Source of the DNA: Phycisphaerae bacterium
Lineage (GTDB): Bacteria; Planctomycetota; Phycisphaerae; Phycisphaerales; UBA1924
DNA length: 59,159 nt
Assembly: GCA_016793805.1 (NCBI GenBank)
Contig: JAEUIZ010000053.1
Location: 1-59,159 of the forward strand
Reading direction: 5' to 3'
A program made the position numbers and the translations under genes. Below the pieces are notes generated by a model. The model was given only the letters and a program-made list of their open reading frames with translations. It had not been told where the DNA came from and did not search any database. Below, in pieces: positions 8,269-15,179 of this stretch. Position 1 is the first letter of the stretch. The number at the start of each line of letters is the position of its first letter.

Positions 8269-8748
8269 ATGGGCCCTCAATCGCACCTCGACGTGCACAT
8301 CAAGCACAAAGTCCAAGAACTCAAAGTCGTCACCGACGAGGCCGCACGTCTCGTGCGCCAACTCGGCGACCCCCCCGCGAAGGCGTGCTCCGAGGCGGCG
8401 TCCCTGAGCCTGCGCCATGTCGAAGACGTCTGTGAGGAGGTCCGCGCCCTCATCGATGTCGGCGGCGTCCGCGTCGCGCCCACCTTCTTCAAGGTCCGCG
8501 GTGCGCCCGCCGATCTACAAGACATGCCCGCGGCACCCGAGCACGAACCGAGCGGTGTCGCCGCCGAGACCATCGCCTCCGCGGTGCTGCGGCTCTCCCG
8601 TGACCAGCGCAAGATCCTCGCCGAACTCTGGGCTGACATGGATCGCGCGACTCGTCGGCACGACCGGGCCGCTCAAGCCGCCGCCCTCGCCGCCGCCGCC
8701 GAACTCTTCGAGTCCACCATCCCCACCGAAGACATCACCAACGACTAG
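8269..8748 (+). CDS. Unrecognised acidic/helical protein, second gene of a pair
   Basis: A 159-residue soluble protein with no family I recognise. It is mostly helical: residues 10-60 are rich in Glu, Val and Leu (VQELKVVTDEAARLVRQL), and the C-terminal half has an Ala-rich helix (RATRRHDRAAQAAALAAAAE). ATG 8269 follows GGGAGTTAGG, a plausible ribosome site. A Pro-rich stretch separates the halves. Pairing with the basic protein upstream suggests they act together, but nothing in the sequence shows how. Confidence 0.6.
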   Translation: MGPQSHLDVHIKHKVQELKVVTDEAARLVRQLGDPPAKACSEAASLSLRHVEDVCEEVRALIDVGGVRVAPTFFKVRGAPADLQDMPAAPEHEPSGVAAETIASAVLRLSRDQRKILAELWADMDRATRRHDRAAQAAALAAAAELFESTIPTEDITND

Positions 8749-8834
8749 GGCGCCCTCGCCGCGCATCTTCCGGGGCTTGCTCGCTTTGCCCATCGATGCG
8801 TAACGCGGCCCCGCGATCGCTCCCCCGTCCCCCA

Positions 8835-9890
8835 TCACGTCGCCGTCAGGTCATTCTCCAGCGTCGACTTCCACTCCTCGATGTTCTCGAGGTAGATCGC
8901 CGTCCCCCGCGCCACGCACGTCAGCGGGTCCTCCGCCAACTTCACGTCCAGCCCCGTCGCTTTCCCCAGAACCTGCGTGATCCCCCGAAGCAGCGAGCCC
9001 CCGCCCGCCATCATGATCCCGTTCTCCACCAGGTCCGCCGCCAGTTCCGGCTCCGCACGCTCCAGCGTCCGCGTCACCGCCTCCGCGATCGCCGTCACCG
9101 GCTCCAGCAGCGCCTCCCGGATCTCCGCGCTCGACACCAGCGCCTTCCGCGGCAAGCCCGTGATCATGTCCCGCCCCCGAACCTCCATCGTCGTCTCTTC
9201 GCCCGTCGGCGCCGCCGATCCGATCTCGATCTTGATCCGCTCCGCCGTCTGCTCCCCGATCATCAGGTTGTACGTCCGCTTCATGTGGTTGATGATCGAC
9301 TCGTCCATGTCATCGCCCGCCACGCGGACGCTCTCGCACGTCGCGATGTCCGCCAGCGACATGATCGCCACCTCCGTCGTCCCGCCCCCGATGTCCACGA
9401 TCATCGACGCCGTCGGCTCCGCGAACGGCAGCCCCGCCCCGATCGCCGCCGCGATCGGCTCCTCCAACAAATACGTCCGCCTCGCCCCCGCCCGCTCCGC
9501 CGAGTCGAACACCGCACGCTTCTCCACCGCCGTGATCCCCGACGGGATCGAGATCACCACCCGCGGACCCACGAACTTGCTCCGCCCCGTCACCTTCCGG
9601 ATGAAGTACCCCAGCATCGCCTCCGTGATCTCAAAGTCCGAGATCACCCCGTCCTTCAAGGGCCGGATCGCCGTGATCGCCCCCGGCGTCTTGCCCAGCA
9701 TCTCCTTCGCCACCCAGCCCACCGCCAGACCGTTCCGCGTCATCAACACCTGGTTCGTCCCCTTCCGAACCGCCACCACGCTCGGCTCGTTCAGCACGAT
9801 CCCCTGCCCACGCACCGCAACCAGCGTGTTGCACGTGCCCAGGTCGATCCCCATGTCCACCGAGAACAGTCCCAGCAAGCGGTCCAACAA
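8835..9890 (-). CDS. mreB: Rod shape-determining protein MreB
   Basis: A 351-residue actin-fold ATPase that polymerises under the membrane and guides cell-wall synthesis in rod-shaped bacteria. The phosphate-1 motif is DMGIDLGTCNTLV. Others are PSVVAVRK, AIRPLKDGVISDF, the connect region ISIPSGIT, LLEEPIAAAIGAGL, the phosphate-2 motif MIVDIGGGTTEVA and the adenosine motif MMAGGGSLLRG. Length is typical (~345). The most likely start is TTG 9890, giving LDRLLGLFSVDMGID as in other MreBs; TTG 9887 is also possible. mreC/mreD do not follow it here. Confidence 0.93.
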   Translation of the reverse strand: MLDRLLGLFSVDMGIDLGTCNTLVAVRGQGIVLNEPSVVAVRKGTNQVLMTRNGLAVGWVAKEMLGKTPGAITAIRPLKDGVISDFEITEAMLGYFIRKVTGRSKFVGPRVVISIPSGITAVEKRAVFDSAERAGARRTYLLEEPIAAAIGAGLPFAEPTASMIVDIGGGTTEVAIMSLADIATCESVRVAGDDMDESIINHMKRTYNLMIGEQTAERIKIEIGSAAPTGEETTMEVRGRDMITGLPRKALVSSAEIREALLEPVTAIAEAVTRTLERAEPELAADLVENGIMMAGGGSLLRGITQVLGKATGLDVKLAEDPLTCVARGTAIYLENIEEWKSTLENDLTAT

Positions 9891-10021
9891 GTCCTGGCTT
9901 TCTTCCGGAGGGGCTCTGCGTCCGCGCGACTCGGGCTCGAGCCCATTCGCGCCGCCTCACAATATCGGCTCGCTCGCCCCTCCGCCAGTTGCCCTCCGAC
10001 GTGCCCTCGCCCGCCCCTCCC

Positions 10022-10027
10022 AATAAT
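10022..10027 (+). promoter_or_regulatory. AATAAT box upstream of ribBA
   Basis: AATAAT ends 7 nt before ATG 10035. It departs from TANNNT at the first base but sits at the same distance as the other boxes. Confidence 0.35.
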
Positions 10028-10034
10028 CCTCCCC

Positions 10035-11264
10035 ATGTTCGCCCCCATCCCCAGCGTCCTCGACGACCTCCGCAGCGGCAAAATGGTCATCCTCACCGAC
10101 GACGAGAACCGCGAGAACGAGGGCGACCTCGTCCTCCCGGCCCAGTTCGTCACGCCAGAAGCCATCACCTTCCTCCTCTCCGTCGCCCGCGGCTACCTCT
10201 GCCTCTCCCTCTCCGAATCCGACTGCGACCGCCTCCACCTCCACCCCCAGGCACCCGTCAACAACACCGCCCGAGGCACCGCCTTCACCGTCTCCATCGA
10301 CCTCCACCCCCGCTTCGGGACCACCACCGGCGTCTCCGCTCGCGAACGCGCCGCCTGCATCCGACACGCCATCGACCCCGCCTCCAAGCCCGACGACTTC
10401 GTCCGCCCGGGCCACATCAACCCCCTCCGCTCCCGCACCGGCGGCGTCCTCGTCCGCACCGGCCAGACCGAGGGCTCTCTCGACCTCTGCCGACTCGCCG
10501 GCCTCTACCCCGCCGCCCTCATCATCGAGATCATGCGCGACGACGGCGAGATGGCCCGCCTCCCCGACCTCCAACGCCTCGCCTCCCTCCACAACCTCAA
10601 ACTCTGCTCCGTCGCCCAGATCATCCAGCACCGCCTCGAGCGCGAGTCCCTCGTCCGACGACTCCCGCCCACCGCAGGCACACCCATCCGAACCCGCTTC
10701 GGCTCCTTCAACCTCCTCGCCTTCGAGTCCCTCGTCGATCCCCTCCCCCACATCGCCCTCACCCTCGGCGGCGTCGGCGACCTCGACCCCGCCGGCCACC
10801 CCATCCCCCATCCCGAGCCCACCCTCGTCCGGATGCACCGCCGAAACCTCCTCGGCGACATCTTCGCCGACCTCGACGCCTCCCCCGAAGGGCCCACCGC
10901 CGACACCCTCCACGCCTCCATGCGCGCCATCCAAGCCGCCGGCCGCGGCGCCCTCATCTACCTCCGACCCGAGGGCGTGCCCCTCGACGCCGCACACGCC
11001 ACCCACGCCGACCTCGAACAACGCCTCCGGCTGATCCGCCGACCCGACTTCGACCCCGGCAGCGACGACCCCAACCTCGCCCACCCCGACCGCCACGCCG
11101 TCCCCGCCTCCCTCCGTGACTTCGGCGTCGGCGGCCAGATCCTCCGCGCCCTGGGCCTCAGCAACCTCCGACTCCTCACCAACCACGCCCGCCCACTCCC
11201 CGGCCTCGAAGCCTTCGGCCTCCGCGTCGTCGAGCACGTCCCCGTCCCACCACTCGCCCCCTAG
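10035..11264 (+). CDS. ribBA: 3,4-dihydroxy-2-butanone-4-phosphate synthase with degenerate GTP cyclohydrolase II domain
   Basis: A 409-residue RibBA-type fusion in riboflavin synthesis. Residues 1-205 are RibB, converting ribulose 5-phosphate to 3,4-dihydroxy-2-butanone 4-phosphate, with the acidic metal loop DDENRENEGDL, RPGHINPLR, GHTEG-like GQTEGSLDL and IEIMRDDGEMAR. Residues ~210-409 align with RibA, but where RibA has its zinc cysteines (H-S-x-C-x2-GD-x-F...C-x-C) this protein reads VRMHRRNLLGDIFADLDAS. All three cysteines are missing, so GTP cyclohydrolase activity is unlikely. The C-terminal GVGGQILRALGLSNLRLLTN is still RibA-like, so the fold may be kept. A separate RibA should exist elsewhere. 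Confidence 0.88.
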   Translation: MFAPIPSVLDDLRSGKMVILTDDENRENEGDLVLPAQFVTPEAITFLLSVARGYLCLSLSESDCDRLHLHPQAPVNNTARGTAFTVSIDLHPRFGTTTGVSARERAACIRHAIDPASKPDDFVRPGHINPLRSRTGGVLVRTGQTEGSLDLCRLAGLYPAALIIEIMRDDGEMARLPDLQRLASLHNLKLCSVAQIIQHRLERESLVRRLPPTAGTPIRTRFGSFNLLAFESLVDPLPHIALTLGGVGDLDPAGHPIPHPEPTLVRMHRRNLLGDIFADLDASPEGPTADTLHASMRAIQAAGRGALIYLRPEGVPLDAAHATHADLEQRLRLIRRPDFDPGSDDPNLAHPDRHAVPASLRDFGVGGQILRALGLSNLRLLTNHARPLPGLEAFGLRVVEHVPVPPLAP

Positions 11265-11269
11265 CGCAC

Positions 11270-11302
11270 AAAAAACGGAGCGAGCCCGCTCGGCCCGCTC
11301 CG
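11270..11302 (-). terminator. Rho-independent terminator of upp
   Basis: On the minus strand, CGGAGCG (11302-11296) pairs with CGCTCCG (11282-11276) and is followed by six T (11275-11270). The hairpin lies ~67 bp past the upp stop. On the plus strand no T tract follows, so it serves upp rather than ribBA. Confidence 0.7.
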
Positions 11303-11369
11303 CGATTCCGTCTCCTCCCGACTCCCAGGCACGCAGCCTCCTCGCCGCCTCCTTCCACGCGCGCCCCAC

Positions 11370-12014
11370 TCACCCCGTCCCGTACAGCCGATCCCCCGCA
11401 TCCCCAAGCCCCGGCAAAATGTACCCCTTCTCGTTCAGTTGCCGATCCACCGCCGCCGCATAGATCATCAACCGCGGGTCCAGCGCCGTCAGCCGACGAA
11501 TCCCCTCCGGCGACGCCACCACGCACAGCATCCGCAGATCCGTCACTCCCGCGTCCCGAAGCATCGCGATCGCCGCCGCCGCCGAGCCGCCCGTCGCCAG
11601 CATCGGATCCACCAACAGCACCGGCCCCGCCGTCAGGTCCTTCGGCAACCGCTTCAAATACGCGATCGGCTGCAGCGTCCGCTCGTCCCGATAGATCCCA
11701 AGATGACCCACCCGCGCCTCCGGCATCACCTCCAGCACACCCTCGGCCATCCCCAATCCCGCACGCAACACCGGTACCACCGTCACCTTCCCCGCCAGAC
11801 GCCGACCCACCGTCGTCTCCAGCGGCGTCCGGACCTCCACCTCCCGCGTCGGAAAGTCCCGCGTCGCCTCGTACACCATCAGCCCCGCGATCTGATACAG
11901 CAACGCCCGAAACGGCCTGTGGCTCGTCGCCTCGTCCCGCAAATACGCCAACTTGTGCTGGATCAGCGGATGGTCAAACACCGTCACGTTCGCAAACCCC
12001 TGTGCCCTCGCCAT
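11370..12014 (-). CDS. upp: Uracil phosphoribosyltransferase
   Basis: A 214-residue cytoplasmic salvage enzyme converting uracil and PRPP to UMP. Family motifs are VFDHPLIQHKLAYLRD at the N-terminus, TPLET, VVPVLRAGLGM, the PRPP loop VLLVDPMLATGGSA and the uracil-binding end YAAAVDRQLNEKGYILPGLGDAGDR. Length matches the family (~208-215). ATG 12014 is preferred to GTG 12020 because TAGGCT ends 6 nt before it. It is divergent from a cytosine deaminase across 42 bp, and the two would work in sequence: cytosine to uracil to UMP. Confidence 0.95.
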   Translation of the reverse strand: MARAQGFANVTVFDHPLIQHKLAYLRDEATSHRPFRALLYQIAGLMVYEATRDFPTREVEVRTPLETTVGRRLAGKVTVVPVLRAGLGMAEGVLEVMPEARVGHLGIYRDERTLQPIAYLKRLPKDLTAGPVLLVDPMLATGGSAAAAIAMLRDAGVTDLRMLCVVASPEGIRRLTALDPRLMIYAAAVDRQLNEKGYILPGLGDAGDRLYGTG

Positions 12015-12020
12015 GTCCAC

Positions 12021-12026
12021 AGCCTA
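12021..12026 (-). promoter_or_regulatory. TANNNT box upstream of upp
   Basis: TAGGCT on the minus strand ends 6 nt before ATG 12014, inside the 42-bp divergent region shared with the deaminase. Confidence 0.45.
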
Positions 12027-12045
12027 CCACGCCCGCCTCGCGCCC

Positions 12046-12051
12046 AACAAT
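12046..12051 (+). promoter_or_regulatory. Possible -10-like box upstream of the deaminase
   Basis: AACAAT ends 5 nt before ATG 12057. It lacks the first T of TANNNT but sits at the leaderless distance. Confidence 0.25.
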
Positions 12052-12056
12052 CCCCC

Positions 12057-12515
12057 ATGACCGACCTCGACCGCCTCGCCCTCGACGCCGCCCTCGAACA
12101 AGCCCACCAATCCCTCGCCGAGGGAGGCATCCCCATCGGCGCCGCGCTCCTCGCCCCCGACGGCTCCATCGTCGCCCGAGGCCACAACCTCCGCGTCCAG
12201 ACCGGAGACCCCACCGCCCACGCCGAGACCGCCTGCATCCGAAACGCCGGCCGCCGCCGCGATTGGCACACCCTCACCCTCGCCTCCACCCTCAGCCCCT
12301 GCGCCATGTGCTCCGGCACCGCCGTCCTCCACCGCATCCCGCGCGTCGTCATCGGCGAGAACCGAACCTTCCAGGGCCGCGAAGACTGGCTCCGCGCCGA
12401 ACGCGTCCTCCTCCGCGTCCTCGACGACCCCCGCTGCGTCGCCCTCATGCAACGCTTCATCCAGGACCACCCCGACCTCTGGAACGAGGACATCGGCGTC
12501 CCGCCCGACGCCTAG
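12057..12515 (+). CDS. Cytosine deaminase of the yeast Fcy1 type
   Basis: A 152-residue zinc deaminase. The catalytic set is H55-A-E57 and P81-C82-A-M-C85. It follows yeast Fcy1 over its length more than bacterial tRNA adenosine or guanine deaminases: EGGIPIGAALL, RGHNLRVQ, TLSPCAMC, IPRVVIGENRTFQG, VLDDPRCVALMQRFI and the C-terminal PDLWNEDIG all have Fcy1 counterparts. Fcy1 converts cytosine to uracil, and the divergent neighbour is upp, which consumes uracil; this strengthens the substrate call. Most bacteria use the unrelated amidohydrolase CodA. Another small nucleobase substrate cannot be excluded. Confidence 0.82.
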   Translation: MTDLDRLALDAALEQAHQSLAEGGIPIGAALLAPDGSIVARGHNLRVQTGDPTAHAETACIRNAGRRRDWHTLTLASTLSPCAMCSGTAVLHRIPRVVIGENRTFQGREDWLRAERVLLRVLDDPRCVALMQRFIQDHPDLWNEDIGVPPDA

Positions 12516-12530
12516 ACGCACCTCCCGCCT

Positions 12531-12626
12531 CGGTCATCCTTGTGCGCGCGCCCGCGGTCCTTCGGTCACCCCCGTGCGCGCGCCCGCGCATCTTCGGTCA
12601 CTCTTGTGCGCTACTTTGTGGTCATT
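12531..12626 (+). repeat. Three tandem copies of a 32-bp unit
   Basis: Copies begin at 12531, 12563 and 12595 with CGGTCA followed by a variable 4 nt and GTGCGC. The first two share the whole GTGCGCGCGCCCGCG core; the third diverges after ~17 nt. They lie just upstream of the gene at 12674 and could be operators or a replication-slippage product. The unit count and lack of unique spacers exclude a CRISPR array. Confidence 0.65.
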
Positions 12627-12661
12627 CCTATATTTCATCTTGCATCCGGCGCGACCCATGC

Positions 12662-12667
12662 TACCTT
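12662..12667 (+). promoter_or_regulatory. TANNNT box upstream of the gene at 12674
   Basis: TACCTT ends 6 nt before ATG 12674. This is the best evidence that the small gene is expressed. Confidence 0.4.
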
Positions 12668-12673
12668 CCATGC

Positions 12674-13064
12674 ATGTCCCTCCCTCCTCTCTCCCCGCGC
12701 GACCTCGACCTCCTCGGCTTCTGGCTCGACCCCGAGGCCCCCCTCGCCTCCACCAACGCCCGCCTCGGCATCCCCTTCGCCGACATCGTCGATTGGGCCG
12801 CACAGCCCCACGTCGCCGCCCGCCTCGACGCCATCGCCCGCCTCTCCCTCGCCCGCGCCAACCTCCTCCTCGCCGAGTCCCGCGCCGCCGCCGTCCATCG
12901 CCTCCGGCTCATCATCCAGTCCGCCCACCACGACGAGACCGCCCGCCGCGCCGCCGACCGCCTCGCGCGGCTCCGCCCCTTCGACTCCGCCGACTCCCTC
13001 CCGCCCTTCCCCTCCCTCGATCCCGTCCCCGCCTCGCCCGCCGATCCCCCCCTCGCCCCGCTCC
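12674..13064 (+). CDS. Unrecognised helical protein without a stop codon
   Basis: From ATG 12674 the frame gives ~115 residues of convincing protein: SPRDLDLLGFWLDP, TNARLGIPFADIVDW (possibly helix-turn-helix) and long Ala/Arg/Leu helices to RLARLRPFD. After about codon 110 it becomes a Pro/Ser run with no in-frame stop until 15157, deep in two genes on the other strand. The other two plus frames are also open there, so no single indel restores a nearby stop. I place the end at the convergent gene's stop (13065) only for convenience. It may be a 3'-truncated gene or one with a very long antisense tail. It has no ribosome site but has a TANNNT box. Confidence 0.4.
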
Positions 13065-14528
13065 CTACCTCGCCCGCCTCACCACCTCGTACCGATACTG
13101 CCGGATCGAGCCCGTCCCCACCACCTCCACCTCCATCCTCTGCTTCATCTCCGCCGCCTCCGCCGTGTCCGTCCGCACACACCCATACTCCCCAACCCCC
13201 AACTCCCCCTTCTTCCCAAGCCCCGGCGTCCACCGCACCTCAAGCCCCCGGCCCTCCCGCTCCGCACGCTGCTTCGCATACCACAGCACGTCCGGCCGCG
13301 CCTCCACCAGATGGTCCGCCCTCACCACCGCTCCACTCCCCACCAATCCCGCCAGCGCTTCTCCCGCCGCACGCCCGCTCCGCTTCTCCCGGTCCCGCTC
13401 CTGCATCGGGATCACCACCGCCGCCAGCGCCCCCATCGCCGCGTGCGCGCCCACACGCCACCATCGCATCCATCCATCCACCACTCGCCCCACGACCCCG
13501 TACAGCAGCGGGCCGATCAGCACCACCAGCACCACCACCGACGGCATCCCGTATCGCGGATTCGTCACCCCCATCACTGCCAACGAGGCCAGCGACATCA
13601 CGCTCGCGCCCGCAACCACCCCGCACATCCGCCGTTCTCTCGCCTCCGCGATCCATGGCGTCAGCACCGCCATCGCGCCCGGCATCCCCGACAGCAACGC
13701 CAGCATCGGCATCAGCACCACCCCCGCCACGCTCCCCGGCGTCAGCGCTCGCCCCGTCCAGAAAAACTCCGACATCTCCTGCGTCACCGGCTCCCTTCCC
13801 CCCAGCGCCCGCGCCGTCATCCACGCCATCAACCCCAGCCCGACCATCGGCACCACCGCCGCCGGCCACAGCCGCGCCCCGACCCGCCACGAGCGCGCCG
13901 CCACGCACCCCGCCGCCGCCGCCGCCAACACCACCGGCATCCCCGCCGGCCCCTTCGCCAGTCCCGCCAGCAACACCGCCCCGCCCGCCGCCCACGGTCG
14001 CCACCTTCCACCAGGCCTCATCGCCACGTCGATCACCAGCCACGCCCCCATCGCGCTCCACACGTTGTTCAACGCCTCGATCTCCGCCGATCGCCCAGGC
14101 CCCCACAGCAGCGGCATCAGCACCACCCCCAGCCCCGCCACCAGCCCGTTCCTCCCCCCAAACCACCGCCGCGCCATCACCATCGCGCCCAGCGCCAGCA
14201 ATCCCGTGCTCATCGCCGACACCAGCCGCGCCGCAAACTCCGTCTCGCCCAACACCCCCGACATCCCCGCGATCGCCCACGGCATCCCCGGCGGCTTCCG
14301 CAAGTACGCCTGCCCGAACATCGTCGGCACCAGCCACCAACCCTCCACCCCCTCCACCCCTCCTCCCGCTCCCGCCCCACGCGCCGCGCGCAGCATCTCC
14401 CACCCCGGGATCGCCCGGTGCCCCTCCGTGCTCGACAGCCCCGACCACCCCAGCCCCGGCACAAACACCACCAGCGCCGCGACCAACACCAGCAGCGGCT
14501 CCCAGCGCGCGCGCGCCGCGACCGTCAT
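13065..14528 (-). CDS. ArnT/PMT-type membrane glycosyltransferase (GT39-like)
   Basis: A 487-residue integral membrane protein with about ten hydrophobic segments between residues 10 and 370. The first periplasmic loop has SSTEGHRAIPGWEML, matching the catalytic acid region of ArnT and PMT enzymes, followed by the family's KPPG in AYLRKPPGMPWAIAG. Such enzymes transfer a sugar from a polyprenyl-phosphate carrier to lipid A, a glycan or a protein at the outer face of the inner membrane. Residues ~375-487 form a soluble tail. The start overlaps the stop of the phosphatase gene by 4 bp (ATGA), so translation is probably coupled. Acceptor unknown. Confidence 0.78.
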   Translation of the reverse strand: MTVAARARWEPLLVLVAALVVFVPGLGWSGLSSTEGHRAIPGWEMLRAARGAGAGGGVEGVEGWWLVPTMFGQAYLRKPPGMPWAIAGMSGVLGETEFAARLVSAMSTGLLALGAMVMARRWFGGRNGLVAGLGVVLMPLLWGPGRSAEIEALNNVWSAMGAWLVIDVAMRPGGRWRPWAAGGAVLLAGLAKGPAGMPVVLAAAAAGCVAARSWRVGARLWPAAVVPMVGLGLMAWMTARALGGREPVTQEMSEFFWTGRALTPGSVAGVVLMPMLALLSGMPGAMAVLTPWIAEARERRMCGVVAGASVMSLASLAVMGVTNPRYGMPSVVVLVVLIGPLLYGVVGRVVDGWMRWWRVGAHAAMGALAAVVIPMQERDREKRSGRAAGEALAGLVGSGAVVRADHLVEARPDVLWYAKQRAEREGRGLEVRWTPGLGKKGELGVGEYGCVRTDTAEAAEMKQRMEVEVVGTGSIRQYRYEVVRRAR

Positions 14529-15145
14529 CGACCCGCGCCCGCCGGCGTCACCGGCGCCACGCCCTCGATCCAGCCCCCCGATCGCACCGCCGCCTCAATC
14601 CGCTCGCCCCACTCCCGCGCCACCAACTCCAACTTCGGATTCCGACTCGGATCGTGCCCGTGCGCACACGCCCGTCGCAACCCCTCGTCCAGCGCCTGCC
14701 CGCGCGTCATCTTCTCATACAGCGCCACCGTCAAGCCCGTCCGCTCCGTCCCCGCCCCGCAATGCACCAGCACCGGCTGCGACGCCGGGTCCAGCATCAC
14801 GCGCAGCGCCGCCACGTACCAGTTCGGGTTCCCCGTCCCGTCCCCCTCCAGGTCGCCCACCACCCGCCGAACCCCCAGCGCCGCCGCCGTGCGCGCGTTC
14901 CGCGTCTCCCCGCGCGTCCCCGGCTCGAACGACCCCAGGTCGATGATCGTCTTGATCCCGTGCCGCTCCACCACCCGCCGGAACGCCTCGGGCGTCAGTT
15001 GCCCCGAGCGATACACCTTCCCCGGCTCAACCTCGGCGAATCGCTTGGGAAAGAGGTCCCGCCGAGACGCCGCCGCCAGCACCCCGGCCGCCACGGCCAG
15101 CGCCGCCAGCACCACGATCACCACCCGTCGGCGAGGAGCGGCCAT
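14525..15145 (-). CDS. Membrane-anchored dual-specificity/tyrosine phosphatase-like protein
   Basis: A 206-residue protein with an N-terminal membrane segment (VVIVVLAALAVAAGVLAAA, ~8-26). The phosphatase domain carries the P-loop H128-C129-GAGTE-R135-TG, the catalytic Cys and Arg of the Cys-phosphatase fold, and an upstream KTIIDLGS segment typical of the SIW14/DSP-like subgroup. It would hydrolyse phosphotyrosine, phosphoinositide or another phosphomonoester, probably outside the cytoplasm. The ATG at 15145 has TATCAT 8 nt upstream. It overlaps the GT39 gene and is divergent from recR. The GT39 context suggests an envelope role, possibly dephosphorylating a lipid carrier. Confidence 0.75.
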   Translation of the reverse strand: MAAPRRRVVIVVLAALAVAAGVLAAASRRDLFPKRFAEVEPGKVYRSGQLTPEAFRRVVERHGIKTIIDLGSFEPGTRGETRNARTAAALGVRRVVGDLEGDGTGNPNWYVAALRVMLDPASQPVLVHCGAGTERTGLTVALYEKMTRGQALDEGLRRACAHGHDPSRNPKLELVAREWGERIEAAVRSGGWIEGVAPVTPAGAGR

Positions 15146-15153
15146 GCGGAGCG

Positions 15154-15159
15154 ATGATA
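15154..15159 (-). promoter_or_regulatory. TANNNT box upstream of the phosphatase
   Basis: TATCAT on the minus strand ends 8 nt before ATG 15145. Confidence 0.45.
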
Positions 15160-15167
15160 GGGCCGCG

Positions 15168-15173
15168 TACCAT
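15168..15173 (+). promoter_or_regulatory. TANNNT box upstream of recR
   Basis: TACCAT ends 6 nt before ATG 15180. With the box at 15154-15159 it gives two promoters in a 34-bp divergent gap. Confidence 0.45.
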
Positions 15174-15179
15174 CCGTCG

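Noticed and set aside
7743..8748. Toxin-antitoxin system
   Set aside because: Sizes (168 and 159 residues) and sequences match no toxin or antitoxin pattern I know; the pairing alone is not enough.
12531..12626. Possible CRISPR array
   Set aside because: Copies are directly adjacent with no unique spacers, only three units, and no cas genes.
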